This document shows positions 1 through 12,131 of a stretch of 39,467 nucleotides of DNA, piece after piece (the first letter of the stretch is position 1; each line of letters starts with the position of its first letter). The notes beneath the pieces are model-generated. The model was not told where the DNA came from. It worked only from the letters and a program-made list of their open reading frames with translations, and did not search any database. The DNA comes from Sperchopsis tessellata (lineage: Eukaryota > Arthropoda > Insecta > Coleoptera > Hydrophilidae): positions 1 to 39,467 of the forward strand of contig JAWQRN010000095.1 in NCBI GenBank assembly GCA_033557685.1, given 5' to 3'. A program made the translations under genes and the position numbers.

Positions 1-280
1 ATATAATAGAGTGACAGAAAGGTTAGTAGCAGTGTTTTTGGAGAAATAAATAATTAGATTTTTTTTTGCCTAGGTTAAAGTTATAACCCAAAATAAAATA
101 TGTTGTGCAAGTGGTAAAATAAATATAAGCATAGAGGAGCTTATGTGGAAGTGACTAGGGCTATAGGTGTAACAACAATAAAGTTGACATGAATGTACAA
201 GTAGCACCTACGAAGAAGAAAGTATGTAAGATGCAACGTAAAACACAATGACAGTGTACGCAAAGTAGTTATGGAGTACT

Positions 281-744
281 TTAACCCTTTTAGTTCTAAA
301 CCTGAAAATTTGTAATCAATTTCCCAGTTGCGGGCTTAAATGTGGTGTCTTGATCCACTTGTACTTTTTGGTAATCAAGTACTAGATCATAAGTGTTATC
401 TCCATTATCTTTATCACTTGAACCTTGCAATGGTAATAATCTATGGACTATTACATCACTATTATATATTTGTCAATCACCAATATCTGCAGGAAGTTTT
501 TCTTCGTCTTCACAAGCACTATATTCATAATTATCACTAATTGGGTTAAAAATATTGTTAAATTCTTCTTCATCAATAACATTGCTAATGAAACTATTAA
601 AAAACGAAAATATTGTAATCTGTTAGCATCTGCGACAGATACACATGTACTGAAAAGCATTTGAAAGACTCGCTATACAAACAATATATATCGTGGTTGA
701 CGCATTTATGAATAAATGCATAACATTGGCACTAAAGGGGTTAA
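281..744 (-). mobile_element. piggyBac-like element with TTAA target duplication
   Basis: TTAA occurs at 281-284 and 741-744. Just inside them are inverted ends, CCCTTTTAGTTCTAAAC on the left and (reverse strand) CCCCTTTAGTGCCAATG on the right. TTAA targets with CCC-starting terminal inverted repeats are the hallmark of piggyBac-type transposons. On the - strand, around 610-460, one frame reads an acidic stretch including NVIDEEEFNNIF and CEDEEKLPADIGD, like the acidic N-terminal region of piggyBac transposases, but no DDD catalytic core is present. It is probably an internally deleted, non-autonomous copy. The ends and target site are seen directly; the transposase remnant is inferred. Confidence 0.6.
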
Positions 745-834
745 AAAAATAAATGCATTGTGTGACTAACTGAGACTACACAGTGAAGTGGAATGATAGA
801 AAGAAAAAAAAACAACTTCAATTTAAATTATGTG

Positions 835-1090
835 TAGTCTAGTTTTGTGTTATTTAAATTTTTTAACTTAGTTTCAATCTGTGTTTTTTTATATTTTTGT
901 GTTTGTGATTGATTTTGTGTCTATTTATTTTTGATGTGTATTTATATTTGGTGTACTTAAATATTTTTGTTGTGTGTGATTTTTCACGTTCATGTGTATA
1001 AGATTATTTGTAATTTTGTGTGTTCATATTATGTATTTTTTGTTTTTATGTTTCATGGATTTGTGCATAATTTGAATGTGTTTTATATAT
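835..1090. repeat. Low-complexity T/TG-rich tract
   Basis: About 250 bases made mostly of degenerate TTTTGTGT, TTTATTTTT and TGTGTTT words, with no open frame of note. It adjoins the LINE scrap that starts near 1091 and may be decayed simple-repeat sequence. Confidence 0.5.
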
Positions 1091-1700
1091 TTATGTGTAA
1101 TTTAAAGAAGTGTGTAGATGATTTGTTGCAAGATTTGTAAATACATTATTAATATGGTTGATGTTCCTGACACTATAAGTAAACATGGGTCTTAGATTGA
1201 AAGATTGAAGAGTAGAAACAGTGACAGTCTCCCTGTTATTCCTTTTAAAATTGGCATTGAAGTCACCATACAGAATGATGCAAATGTTTAATCTCAAATC
1301 AATGACATCAAAAACTCTACTTAACATGTATGAATAAATCAAAATTACCTGGAGGAGATCTATATAAGTTAGTATAATTAAATTTACAATTACAAAAGAA
1401 ATTCTGGTGATTTCACATTGCAGCCCCAAAGTTGAATCGTCTACCTTAGGTATTATCGTAACTCCATCATGTACCAAACTTGATCTTGGGAAATGTACGG
1501 CCACTGAAAAATTACTCAGCCAATAACTTTTTATCCATGTTCACAAAAGCAGCACAATATACTTAAATAATTGCACTTTAAAAAAGCATGTAGTTTGTTG
1601 TATCTGTAATAAATTGAATATTGAAACAATATATGTTGCAGCTCTGAAAGGGTCTAGAAAATGCTGATACCATAGAAGTTGCAATGAAAACCGTGCCGCA
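1091..1700 (-). pseudogene. Decayed LINE apurinic-type endonuclease fragment
   Basis: On the - strand, 1504-1091 is open and contains ILYGDFNANF, the GDFN motif of LINE exonuclease-endonuclease-phosphatase domains. It is followed about 35 residues later by NHINNVFTN, matching the usual 'ID(N)IFTN' segment. Upstream, FPRSSLVHDGVTI resembles the 'RSS.HGGV.IF' segment of the same domain. Further upstream the frame is broken by stops, though patches between about 1700 and 1510 look related. Neither reverse transcriptase nor the SDH motif was seen. A scrap of a CR1/RTE-like LINE is the best guess; the clade is not established. Confidence 0.5.
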
Positions 1701-2604
1701 TTCTGACAATGCAGTTAAATTGTTTGTTGTTCCCGCTGACACTTCAGAAAAGACAAATCCTTTTTGGCAAAGCCATATCTGTTTTGAGCACATCTTCTTT
1801 TAAGGAAATATCTACTCCTATTTTAAAGCACTTATTGTCTTTTGATGTATTCATTGTTTCCATGGCCTCAATAATATAGGCTTCTGCCAGTTAACCAGGT
1901 TTTCTTGTTAAATAATCCTTAACGATGTTTTATGTTTAGTGACTTTATAGAATTAAGAGACAATAAAATTGGGCTCATATATTATTTCATCATTCTTCTC
2001 AATATAAACACAATTAAGGACTTGTTAGCATATAATGAGTTACCTAACATCCTAAAGTAATTTGTTGAGTTATTTAATCTATGTAACCAAAATTCTGACT
2101 TTAAAGCCTTGCTTTAATAAAATAAAAAATTTCATCAGTTAGAACCCTGTTATTCGTAGGTCGCTAACTGTATCTTTTTGCCATATGTATAAATTTAAAT
2201 ATATGTTTTATCAGATATGCGTACGTTCGCACAAATTGAAAACTTGAAATAATAATGTATGTCAAATGACAGTATTTATGTTTTGTAATAATTGTGACAT
2301 GTTTTCTTTGCTTATGTATTTTAATATATTTTATCATAAAATTTGAGCGGAGTGTAGTACCTATCAAAACTTCATTAATATTTCTTTACAGACATAATAC
2401 AAAAATTACTATTTTTCTAAATAACCTGTATCGTTTCTATAATACAATCGTATAAATAAATGTCTATTAATTTTCTTAATTTATAAACCACTTATTTCTT
2501 AGCTTATATTTCTTTGGCTCTTATTTGTTTTATATTAAATGTTTTAATTTATAAGTGATAATTATTAGTATTTAGAAATAATAGTTGTATGTGAAATTGT
2601 TTAG
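1700..2604. other. AT-rich stretch, presumed OGFOD1 intron
   Basis: Between the LINE scrap and the OGFOD1 acceptor I see AT-rich sequence with no convincing exon on either strand. An open - strand frame at 2367-2164 has no recognisable motif. By position this is the intron before the exon at 2605. Confidence 0.5.
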
Positions 2605-2908
2605 GTGGCAGAAGTGACAAGTAAAAATTATTGCAGACTAAGTATAAATGGTTGGTTTCATGCTGACAATCCACCTAAATTTGAGAGTCCTGTATATACA
2701 CCTCCATCAACTGGTATATATGGTAAAAGTGCCTTATTACCTATAACTACCGATGTAAATATAGAACAGTGGATTGATCATGATTACTTAAATGCTGATA
2801 CAGTACAAGACATTCAGGAGCAAATTGAAGAAAGTTCGGAAATATCTTTACAAAATTATTTCAAAGACCACAAATACACATTAGTTATGGAAGCCTTAAA
2901 TAACGAAG
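2605..2908 (+). CDS. OGFOD1: OGFOD1/sudestada1-type prolyl hydroxylase, internal exon
   Basis: This exon encodes about 101 residues matching the link between the two double-stranded beta-helix domains of OGFOD1 (Tpa1 in yeast, sudestada1 in Drosophila), a 2-oxoglutarate/Fe(II) oxygenase that hydroxylates a proline of ribosomal protein uS12. Family landmarks seen: CRLSINGWFH near the start, then an IQEQIEESSEISLQNYF stretch. The exon follows the acceptor TTTAG at 2604, so its first codon, GTG, is an internal valine and not a start. It ends in phase 1 at GAAG|GTAAGT. Joined to the exon at 11920 it reads NNEDVKWRKFGPPN, which matches the family. The exons for the catalytic HxD...H domain must lie left of position 1. 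The open frame running on past 2908 to 3039 is intronic. Confidence 0.88.
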
Positions 2909-3995
2909 GTAAGTATTTTTTTGAAACCGCTGATCTATTATTCAACATAAATCATTTAAATAATATTAGTTTATTCCAAATCAGAAAATTTGCTGAAATC
3001 GGGATTTTAACCTATGCATATATTGTTGGACCATCCTGAAGTAAAATATGATACAATCTACCTTCGTTCTATTATTTGTTCAAATTTCTAATTTCGTATT
3101 TAAATAGGCCTGAACAATTATTTATTGTCTTAGATAACTTATTAAATTCCTGAACTGCGTTGTTCTTTACTTGTTCCCTCACATTTTCTGGTAAGATGAG
3201 AACTCTCTATTTTAAACTTTTGCAAACAAGAGCACTGAATTCAGTTTCATAACTGCCTTCTGACCACATATGATCACTGCCATTTTCACAGCTTGGTTTA
3301 ACCAACTCCTGACCACAGTATGTGGTTTCTTGTTTCAGGCAATCAACCAGGCCATTTCAAGACTAGACTTTAATGCTGAAAGTTGATCAAATGCACCTTT
3401 CAAGTTTCTATCCTGTCTTGGTCTTTTGACAGACCTTTACAAATTTACAAAGTATTCTTGCGCTTTAGAAGAAAGATGTGAGTGCAGATTATCCAGGTGC
3501 AGATAATTCTGAAAGACTCTGCAGTAAATACTTTCAAACAGACAACACACTATAGTTTCGTTATTACTTTGTCTTCTATTTCTGTGAACCCATAATTGAG
3601 GAACTCTTCATCGTATGTTCTTTTCCTATTTGGTGTAAGGGTAAAAGAAAAAATGATTGAAAAACGGTTTGATTTTAATGGCCTACCTTGTGAAATTTCT
3701 AAATTACTACTTGAACAGTAAAAACCTGGATAACAAAATACTATCACATAAAGAATTCATATCTATTGACTGGAACCAGGGACAATTATTGATACCAAGA
3801 TACGACACTGTGCTAGACTGATTAAATGGGATGAAGCAACCATAACTAATGTATATGTATGTATGCATTAATATGATTTAATATATTTCTAAAAGATATC
3901 TATATTTTTTCATTTTTGGGAAGGGTTTTGGCTCAACGGTATTTTACAATTTATGTAATTAATTAAAATGATTTTCTTTGTCGATGTCGAGTCTT
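2909..3995 (+). other. OGFOD1 intron, left part
   Basis: Intron sequence from donor GTAAGT to the 3' end of the antisense LINE. A more GC-balanced patch at 3190-3540 may be an old repeat, but no protein family could be recognised in any frame. Confidence 0.45.
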
Positions 3996-4196
3996 CAGAC
4001 TTTTTTTTTATATATATTTAGCACCATTGTGCCCACAAATAAAACTAATCTTAAAGGCTAACCATTCATTTTCATCTAATACATCTTAAAACTAAATCCC
4101 TGCAACCTAAACTCAATCCACCGATATCCCTTAGTTTCCTCTCGTAATTACTCACACTTCTCTCACGCACTATGTACTGCTTTTACACACAACAAA

Positions 4197-6775
4197 CTAC
4201 ACAAGGTCATATGGTTTGGTTCTCTTAAGTTTTCGGACTTGGTGTTGTCCGTCCAGCAATCGAAGAGCCTCTGCATTTACGTGTAGGTGTAACCTGTATT
4301 CAAGCTTGCCTGTAAACCTTTTAATCTCTTCCTTTACAGTTGGGATCCCTAGATCTCTATGTATGTCAGAGTTGCGAACATACCAGGGTGCATCCACTAT
4401 GTTTCGCAATACATTGTTCTGAAATGTTTGAATACACTTGATGTTAGAATCGCTGGCACAGCACCAAAGCTGGATACCGTAAAGCCATACTGGTTTCAAG
4501 ATTTGATTGTAGATCAGTAATTTATTTTAGATTGATAGTTTGGAATTTCTTCCAATCAGCCAATAGTGCTGTCTATATTTTAGGCCTAATTCCTCTCTCT
4601 TCTTCTTAACATGTTTCTTCCACCTGAGTTTGGCGTCCAGGTTCATGCCGAGATATTTGGCAATCATCGAGTATGGTATTATTGTTCCATTAATATCTTT
4701 TGTTGGTTTAATTTACCTGAATCGATTTAAGTTCGTTGAGCTTAATTTTCCATTGTCTGGTCCAGTCTACTATTACATTGCTTGCTGCCTGCAGTTTTCT
4801 GATTACACTTTCCTGATTTTGATCTACTGCGAGAAGAGCAGTATCATCAGCAAATGTAGCAATGACAGTCTCATCCAGCTTAGGTAAGTCGTTGGTATAC
4901 AGCAAGTAGAGAATGGGCCCGAGGACGCTGCCCTGAGGCACACCAGCTTTTATTCCTTTTATCTCGGAGTATTCATCTTCTTGTTTAATTCTAAACAATC
5001 GATCGGATATATATGATGTTAGTATGTCAGCGTATTGCTTTGGTAACATTCTGTTTAGTTTATATATCAAGTCCTCATGCCAAACCTTGTCGAAGGCCTG
5101 AGCGACGTCTAGAAAGACTACAGAACAAATTTGTTTTTCTTCTAAGGCACTTTTGATGATTACAGTTATTCTATGCACTTGATCTATTGTTGAGTGCTTT
5201 TGCTGAATCCAATTTGATCATCTGGGATTAGATTATTGTTTTCTATTATTGGCCTTAGCCTCTTGACCAGTAGTTTCTCAAAGAGTTTTGAAACCATTGG
5301 AAGAAGAGAGATCAGTCTATAGGATTTGACATCATTAGGTTGTTTCCCTGGTTTTGGCAACATTATTACTTCTACAACCTTCCAGCACGCAGGAACGTGT
5401 TTTAATTTGAAGGCTGTATTGTAGAGGTAGGTCAGCATAACTATCCCTTTTCGAGGCAGATGCTTTAAAATTTTGTCCGGTGATTAAATCGTACTCCAGT
5501 GCTTTCTTTGGGTTCAGATTAGTTCTTATCTCCTCAGCTACTTCTCTGGGGGTAACTGTGGTGATATCTTCAGATGTTATATTATCAATGTTGTTTATAG
5601 TTTGATTTACATGCCTTAGTTAGGGACGAATGGTCCGTTGTTGTTTCTTATAGGAGGAATGGAGGTTACCGGTCTTTTAATCTTTTTGGTTGCCTTCCAG
5701 AGTGAGTAGTCTGCTTCTTCATATGCTGATAATTCCTGTAAATAGAAGCTAATATATTCTTCTTTAAGGTTTTGAATTTCTCTTCTAAGCTGCTGACTTT
5801 TGTTGTTAAGTATGGTTTTATCTGAAGGACCTCTCGATTGTTACCATCTTCTTCTAGCTTTTCTTTTTTCCTTGACGAGCTTCCTGATCTCAGCCGGATA
5901 GTTACACCTTTGGTTATGTGTTTAGTCTCTTTAGTGTTTTTATATGCCGCTGTTTGGATAATCCTAATGAGGTTTTCAGCTTCTTTTTCTAGTTGTTCAG
6001 TCGTTCTAAGGTTGATGTTCAGGGTGATGTTGTTCTGAAGATCAGTCTGAAAGCTTTCCCAGTCAGTAGTTTTGTTAGGAAGGTTGGCTCTAGCTGTCCT
6101 TTTTATTACCTTTTCATTTAGCGTTAATATTACAGCCGAATGGTCTGAGTTGATGTTTTCCTCCACCTCCTCAAAGCCAGGCGATGCTTTTCTAGAGATA
6201 AAGAAATCAAGTAAATCTTGAGTTTTTTCAGGATCAGTGGGCCAATACGTTGGCTTGCCTGTCGAGTGATAATTGCAGTTTAGTTCCTGTATTGCTCTTC
6301 TGAGTTCCCTTCCCTTGGTTGTAGTTAACCTCGATCCCCAGTCCACATGTTTCGAATTGATGTCCCCTCTGACAATAAATCTTTCGCCAAAGTGTTGCAA
6401 GAGCGTTAAGTAGTCTTCCTTTCTAAGATTGTGTCTTGGCGGACAGTGGACCGCACCGACTCTTAGTGTTTTTTTTGTCAACATGATTCCAATTACTGTC
6501 AGTTGAGTATCCTCTCTTTGCAGTTGACATTCCTCAATATGTTTGATTGTTGCTTTTATTACGACTGCACTACCCCCCTTGGCTTGGTTGTCTGGGTGGG
6601 AGGTGTGATATGTTTTGTATCCTCTTATTTTAAGATAAGATTGGTTTGCCATGTGTGTCTCAGAGATGAGGCAGACATCTATGTACTGGGTATTTAAAAA
6701 GATTTCAAGGTCGTGTTTTCTGTTTAGGATGCCATTGACATTCCATGTAGAAATACGTAAGTCTTTTTTATCCAT
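4197..6775 (-). pseudogene. Jockey LINE ORF2 (endonuclease plus reverse transcriptase), broken
   Basis: The first piece (6775-5666) is an endonuclease of about 220 residues with WNVNG near residue 11, the catalytic Glu in ISETH (39), GDIN at 137-140 (usually GDFN) and SDH at 210-212, followed by linker. Reverse transcriptase follows in two other frames, 5438-5184 and 5178-4708. Motif A reads LDVAQAFDKVWH, motif B AGVPQGSVLGP and motif C FADD. A further frame, 4499-4197, carries the C-terminal tail (YGIQLWCCAS, LRNIVDAPWYVRN, DLGIPTV). At least three frameshifts separate the pieces. The enzyme would nick target DNA and prime cDNA synthesis, but this copy cannot make a complete protein. Confidence 0.88.
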
Positions 6776-8184
6776 AATCCAGCCTTGCCTTAGGTATAGC
6801 GCCTGTTTTCCTGGCTTCCAATTTGTCTAGTCGTGCATTGACTTGATCCAATGTCTTCATCATATTCTGCATAAGTTGCATCATAGATGTTTCAGATGTT
6901 GATGTAAGAGGTGCTGATTCTGCTGATTTCTGCTGCATAACTTGGGCATATGATACCCCAGTCCCTACTGTATTAGGATCTGCTATTCTTGGTTCAGGGT
7001 TGGCTTTTTTGACTTTTATGGAGTTTTCCCTTCTTTTCTGTAGTTCCTTTGCTATTGAACATCCCCTGTAATTAGCAGGGAGCTCTCCATTGCAGTTAAT
7101 GCACTTAACAGGAGTATTCCTTGTTTTAGTGCAGTTTGTGGTTAGATGCTCTCCTGCGCATTTAACGCAGGTTGGATTTCTTTTACAGAATTTTCTTGTA
7201 TGTCCGTATCTTTGAAATGGTTTACATTGCGGGATAAGTTTACTATTCCTTACTGCCTCTATTTTTACTTTCATACTGTTGATGTACTGAAGGCCATACA
7301 TTTTATTGATGTCCTCAGTTCTATCAAATACTGGCATATTCAGCGGCTACTTCTATAATTTTGATTTTTTTTCCTTTAGTTCCTCGGCTATTTGTTCTGC
7401 AGCAGGTGAAGGATGCAGGTTTCTTGCCATTACCTTGATAGGTCTGGAGGTTTTATTGTCGTACGAGTGCCATTCAATGTTAGTGTTGTTTATTAAAGCT
7501 GTAAGGGTTCTATATTCTTCATCAAGCTAGTTCTGTAGGTTATTTGTGTTTAATTTTTTCCTGATTTCTCCATAATCGTCTACATTGCTTAGGATTATCG
7601 GCGATGGTTTAGCTACTTTGGGAATTTAGCTATTTGCTTTTTGAGGCTTTCATTGTCTTTTTCAGGTGAGTCATTGGCTTTACGCTTTTTATTTCTATTT
7701 TTAGGTAGGAGTAAATCTGTTTCTCGGGTAACCAATTTTTCCTTTCCATCTGAATTTTTTCGACTATAAGATTCTTCCTTTGATGGTTCGTCTTCCTGTG
7801 ATTTTGTTAATTTCTTGTTTTGTGCCTGTAATGTATTTACTTGCTCTCTTAATTGATTAATTTCGTTCAAGGCCTGATGCAATTGCACTTGTAGTTTATC
7901 GATTATTTCATGTTCTTGGTACTTGTATTCCTTCTCCTATCTTTTTTTCTCATAGTGGTTACTGCTGCCATATTTTGCTTGGAACCCTCTCTGTTCACTG
8001 CCAAGTTTTCAGGGCAGGGGTTTTGTCTTTCCCTGTGGGGTGGTGTTCTAGGGATTCCCCACTTCCTCAAAGGATTTTCTTCTACTGTTCCGGTAGCTAA
8101 AGTGGCCCAGTTCCCTACCTGTTCATCAGACTGAAAATAAATTTTTTTTTCGATTTTAGATTTCTCTCGGTGCAATATTAACAT
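6768..8184 (-). pseudogene. Jockey LINE ORF1 (gag-like nucleic-acid-binding protein), broken
   Basis: Three successive - strand frames (8184-7903, 7888-7613, about 7530-6768) make up one broken ORF1. The middle piece starts with a coiled-coil-like segment (LNEINQLREQVNTLQAQNKKL) followed by a charged linker. The third piece has a pre-C2HC-like patch (RPIKVMARNLHPSP), interrupted by stops near 7360, then three zinc knuckles. Knuckle 1 reads C-x-x-F instead of C-x-x-C before GHTRKFC; knuckle 2 (CVKCAGEHLTTNC) is intact; knuckle 3 (CINC...C) lacks its histidine. ORF1 proteins coat LINE RNA. It ends in an 8-nt overlap with ORF2. Confidence 0.8.
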
Positions 8185-10135
8185 TGCCTATTTAAACAGA
8201 CAGGATTTTTTTGAATAAAATTACTCGGTCACGAAGTTACAAACTTTCATTTATAATTTAATGAATGAAAGTTTTGTCACTTACACACACAAATATGTAT
8301 ACAAAAGATAATAGCAATAAATAAACTGTTTATGGTACTGAAAATATTATTTGGAATTTCCATTTTTGATGGCAAAGTTGATGCAGGACATTATTGCATC
8401 TAATATATTTTAGTTTTTTTTTTTTTCAGTTAAGGTACTCTACATAGTGTTATTATAAAAGGAGAAAAACTTTGATTTACCATAGAGAATTTATACCTAT
8501 ATTACTTGTTTGAATTACTTATTTATAAATAAAATTTGCAAACACTTCAAACAGTAATCTCAGAAAATAAATTATTCTTATATTAAACCGGGTATAATGT
8601 CCATGCAACATCTACTTGGTAATGTGCTTTTACCATGAACCTGAAGCAGATCTTGACGTTTTAAACAGTTTTAACGGGGTATATCTCATATTTAATAACT
8701 TAATTAAAATTATCAGTTTGCAGTTAATAGTAACAACAAAACAAGACTATAATGGAGCATGTTAGTACAAACTTTATAGAATATTGACTGTAAATATACA
8801 ATAAAGTATTGACTGATTTTCCATTATTATTCCATTATAATTTTGTAATAATATATCTGCATTATGGTTTGCTTTTTATTACTGCGTAAAGAGTTATGAG
8901 AAAATAACCATTTTGGGGTCTGGTATGAAGAAGAAAATTCATATATAAACTTTTATTAATTTCAAGGTCCCAGTGAATTTGGAATAAAATCAATCAACTG
9001 GAAGTAATTCTTTGGGGCCCACACAATTTTATCTATTTTTCTAGAAAATTTAAACAAACAAAACATTTGAAATATATATTTTTTTTGCACTTCTCATTGC
9101 TTTGATAGTAATAGATAATATCCCAAGTTTCAAAGTTTTCGTTAATTTATAATGACCTCAATCAAATTAAATGTTAAACCCCTAGGCCTAGTATGATCAA
9201 TCATGTCTCCTTTTTGTATTATTATTATCGTTATTATAAAGAAATATTCAATATGGTGTGACTGTGGCAGGTATCCGTGGTGCGCAAGCTATTTATTTAA
9301 ATGTGTGCAACATCCAATGTTTCTACAGGTTTGTTTGTATATTTGTAAATTGAAACTCTATATTCGGCAGCCTATGACTAGCAGCACATTTCATAAATCA
9401 GCTAGTCTGTGTCAAAGGTCTGAAATGAAAATATTTGATGTGAAATCGTGCACTCTTCAGGTCTGGATGGTTATCTAGTCTATTAACTTAATTTCTTTTT
9501 TCTATATACATGGAGATGTTTTTCTGATATTAATGTTTTTCCTTTGTATAGATAGTATATGGTAGAAGTACAGAATATAATTTATGTTTGTATTATTTAA
9601 TGATTAGCTAAAAAGATTTTTGGAAATAAGTGAGTGGAGAGGGAAATGAAATGATCAATATTTGGTTACGTGAAAAATGAGTCTGTGACAATTGTAAAGG
9701 AATAAGATAGCAGAAAGTATCACTATATAAAGAATAAAAGTAGAAAAATATATAACGAAAAATGTGAATATCAACAAGTATAAAAACTTAATTAGAGAGC
9801 TTAAAAAGTTGAACTTAGTTTGAAAGACTTATGGTGTTGTAAATAATAAGAAAACTAAATGTAGTCCATGGACGGAAGTAGTTAACACAGCAGTTTGGAA
9901 AACGTGAAATGCTTTTTTAAGAATGTTAGTCTGCAATTAGATATTAAATATACAAAGAAATTAGTAGATGAGCATAAGATATAATCAAAGAAGATAAGGA
10001 AGAATAAAAAGATAGGAGAGGTAGATACTATAAATGATGAGATTTGCAACATTTCAGAGTGTATATATGAAGAACTGAAGAGATATTCAATGTATTGGGA
10101 GTACAAATTAGTTTGGTCTGTTTTTTTTTTTGTCA
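8185..10135 (+). other. OGFOD1 intron, middle part
   Basis: AT-rich intron sequence between the LINE and the mariner remnant. The only structure noticed is a short imperfect hairpin at 8240-8277 (AAACTTTCATT ... AATGAAAGTTT) just outside the LINE 5' end. Open frames here lack motifs. Confidence 0.45.
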
Positions 10136-10179
10136 AAAATGCATATATTTCAAAACAAAATGAAAGAACATATTAATCA

Positions 10180-10842
10180 AAGTATTGTCCATTTCTGATT
10201 ACGACTTTTTCCCATCTCTCAGGCAATTTTCGAATTCCATCTCGAAAAAATATCTCATGTTTTGAGGTTGTCTAAGTTTCGAGCCAATTTTGATTTCTGC
10301 GAAAGAAATGAACCGGTGACCTGCCAAATCATGCAGCATGTTGATGTTGAGGTCGATAGCAACGATTGACCGGGCATAGCGTAGTATTTTTTCTTTTTGG
10401 GGTTATCGTAGAATATCCATTTCTTTTTGCCTTTCAATCAGCTGCTCGCAAGAAAAAAGTCGCCTTTCAACGTGTCTTGGTTTCAGTTCATGAGGAATCT
10501 AATTGCCTTGCTTTTGAATCATTCCTATGGATTTCAATCGTACGGAAACTGGTTGTTGAGTCACTCCAAATGTATCTGCAAGCTCCTCCAATCTTCATCG
10601 AGTAATGCCTCCAATTCTTTGTCTTCGAATTTTTTTGGCTGTCCAGAGAGAGGCTTGTCTTCAACGTTGAAATCAGCATTCTTGAAACGTCAAAACCATT
10701 CCCTTCATAATTTATCAGTTGGAGCATTGTCACCATAAACTTCCACAAGCATTCGATGCACTTCAGCTGCACTTTTCTTCCAATTAAAGCAGAAAACTAA
10801 AACCTCTCACATATGATGGTTAGTTAACACAAATTTCGACAT
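10180..10842 (-). pseudogene. mariner-family transposase remnant
   Basis: Read on the - strand it starts MSKFVLTNHHM (ATG at 10842-10840), then FCFN-KKSAAEVHRMLVEVYGDNA, the helix-turn-helix of mariner transposases, with several stops. It ends ERWEKVVIRNGQYFD, the usual mariner C-terminal 'RW.KC....G.YF'. The length (about 660 nt against a usual 1.0-1.05 kb) shows that a central block is missing; the three Asp/Glu catalytic motifs were not found. It lies in the OGFOD1 intron on the opposite strand, and its N-terminus is related to the scrap at 24490. Confidence 0.8.
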
Positions 10843-11919
10843 ATTCAACACAGTAAAAAACAAGGTTTTTTATGAAACTCAAAGCGATATAAACTGAGTG
10901 ATTGACAGATGTCTAACCTCTCTAAAACAACCGAAATCAGCTGTAACTATGAAATATTCAGAACAGCCAGAGCTATCTTCTGAAAATGGACCAAAATAAT
11001 TTTTACTCTCAATAATGAAAGGAAATCATGGGCGACCTGATAATATTCTGTAACAAGCATGTTTCAGTAGAGTCTCCAGTATTGTTGTTCACAAGTGGTA
11101 TAGAAGGTATTGCCAGTTAACCCTTGAAATGAAATTGACTGGATGGGGATAAGGAAAGTATTAGGCAGCTACTATGGTTATTTACCTTAAGTTTGTAGTA
11201 AAACATAAATAGATCATATTACTAATCAGCTGATGTTAAGTAAAGGGAAAAGTTATACGATTAACAAAACGCAACAAAATTTGATAGCGAGGATTCAATC
11301 CCAATAAGCAGCTCTCGCTGCAACGGGCCACTCAGGTACTTGGCTCACTTTCAGTTTTCCAATCAATGGAACAAAATCTACTACACATCCTCTCATCCTG
11401 CACCAATCACTAAATTTTGTCTCTTTCTCTCACATCTGAAGCGGGCTATTATCTTTGTTCCAATCATTTAGGTATTTAGAACCCTCTCCGTACTGTGCAA
11501 TTCTTTTATGTATGTGCTATTACCTTGTAATATATTGCATATTTTTTGTTTTGTTGGATTAATTTCTTTCAGATCAATATTTTTTCTGCCATACACGGAT
11601 CTGTCTAACTTTTTCTATCACCTCCTCATCATATTCAAACTGGTAAACATTTTAGTGAAGAAATGAAACAATTTTAGATATATCGAACATTAAGGCAGGT
11701 GTAATTCTATACTAGTGGAAAAATTGGATAGCATAGAACGAAACTCACTCAAAAATACTGTACACTACTTTAGAATTAAAAAAAAAGTTGTAATAAAAAG
11801 TTGATCAACCATTTATTTAATCCCATAAATTTCTGTTTATAATCGTTGATAAAAGTGTAAGAGTGGATCAGTAACGAGAGACTTATCTATATAGACTCTA
11901 ATTTTTATTTTGTTTATAG
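10843..11919 (+). other. OGFOD1 intron, right part
   Basis: Contains the presumed 5' flank of the mariner remnant (to about 10990) and then unremarkable intron sequence up to the acceptor at 11919. A GC-richer patch at 11280-11470 has no recognisable coding content. Confidence 0.4.
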
Positions 11920-12131
11920 ATGTAAAGTGGAGAAAGTTTGGTCCACCAAATAGGAGAAACTATGAAGTCCTAGTTGAAGAAAATTTACCTGAAATATTAC
12001 AAGATTTTTTGACTCTCTTTAGAACAAGGGAAATGTTTGCCTTACTTGAAGGGTATACGGAGCTCGAGTTAGCGAGCAAAACTGGAACAATGCGATATGA
12101 GTTACAAAGGTGGAAGCCAGGTTGTTATTCA
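11920..12131 (+). CDS. OGFOD1: OGFOD1-type prolyl hydroxylase, penultimate exon
   Basis: The exon begins after TTTATAG (11919) in the phase left by the exon ending at 2908, and closes in phase 0 at TATTCA|GTAAGT. It encodes KWRKFGPPNRRNYE, NLPEILQDFLTLF and ELQRWKPGCYS, all recognisable C-terminal-domain segments of OGFOD1 (compare GPPNKRFYE, LPEILKECMKLF and LRHWKTGHYT in the human protein). From memory, the human protein has a long acidic insertion before the RHWKTGHY segment. Here only about 10 residues separate the two blocks, so this orthologue is compact in that loop. The preceding intron is about 9.0 kb and holds a LINE and a mariner remnant. Confidence 0.88.

Larger units (their letters stand above)
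4001..8184 (-). mobile_element. Jockey-type non-LTR retrotransposon (LINE), inactive
   Basis: A roughly 4.2-kb element lies in the OGFOD1 intron, opposite to the gene. From its 5' side (high coordinates): a coiled-coil/low-complexity ORF1 start, a pre-C2HC region, zinc knuckles, an endonuclease, a reverse transcriptase and an RT C-terminal tail. The 3' end reads GGGCACAATGGTGCTAAATATATAT and then nine A (complement of the T run at 4001-4009), a typical Jockey-clade tail. The 5' boundary is uncertain: coding-like sequence begins near 8184. No clear target-site duplication was found; CAGAC occurs beside the A-tail and near 8197-8202, too short to trust. Every ORF is interrupted, so the copy is dead. 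Confidence 0.85.

Noticed and set aside
3996..8202. CAGAC as LINE target-site duplication
   Set aside because: Five bases are too short for a Jockey-type duplication and the 5' border is uncertain.
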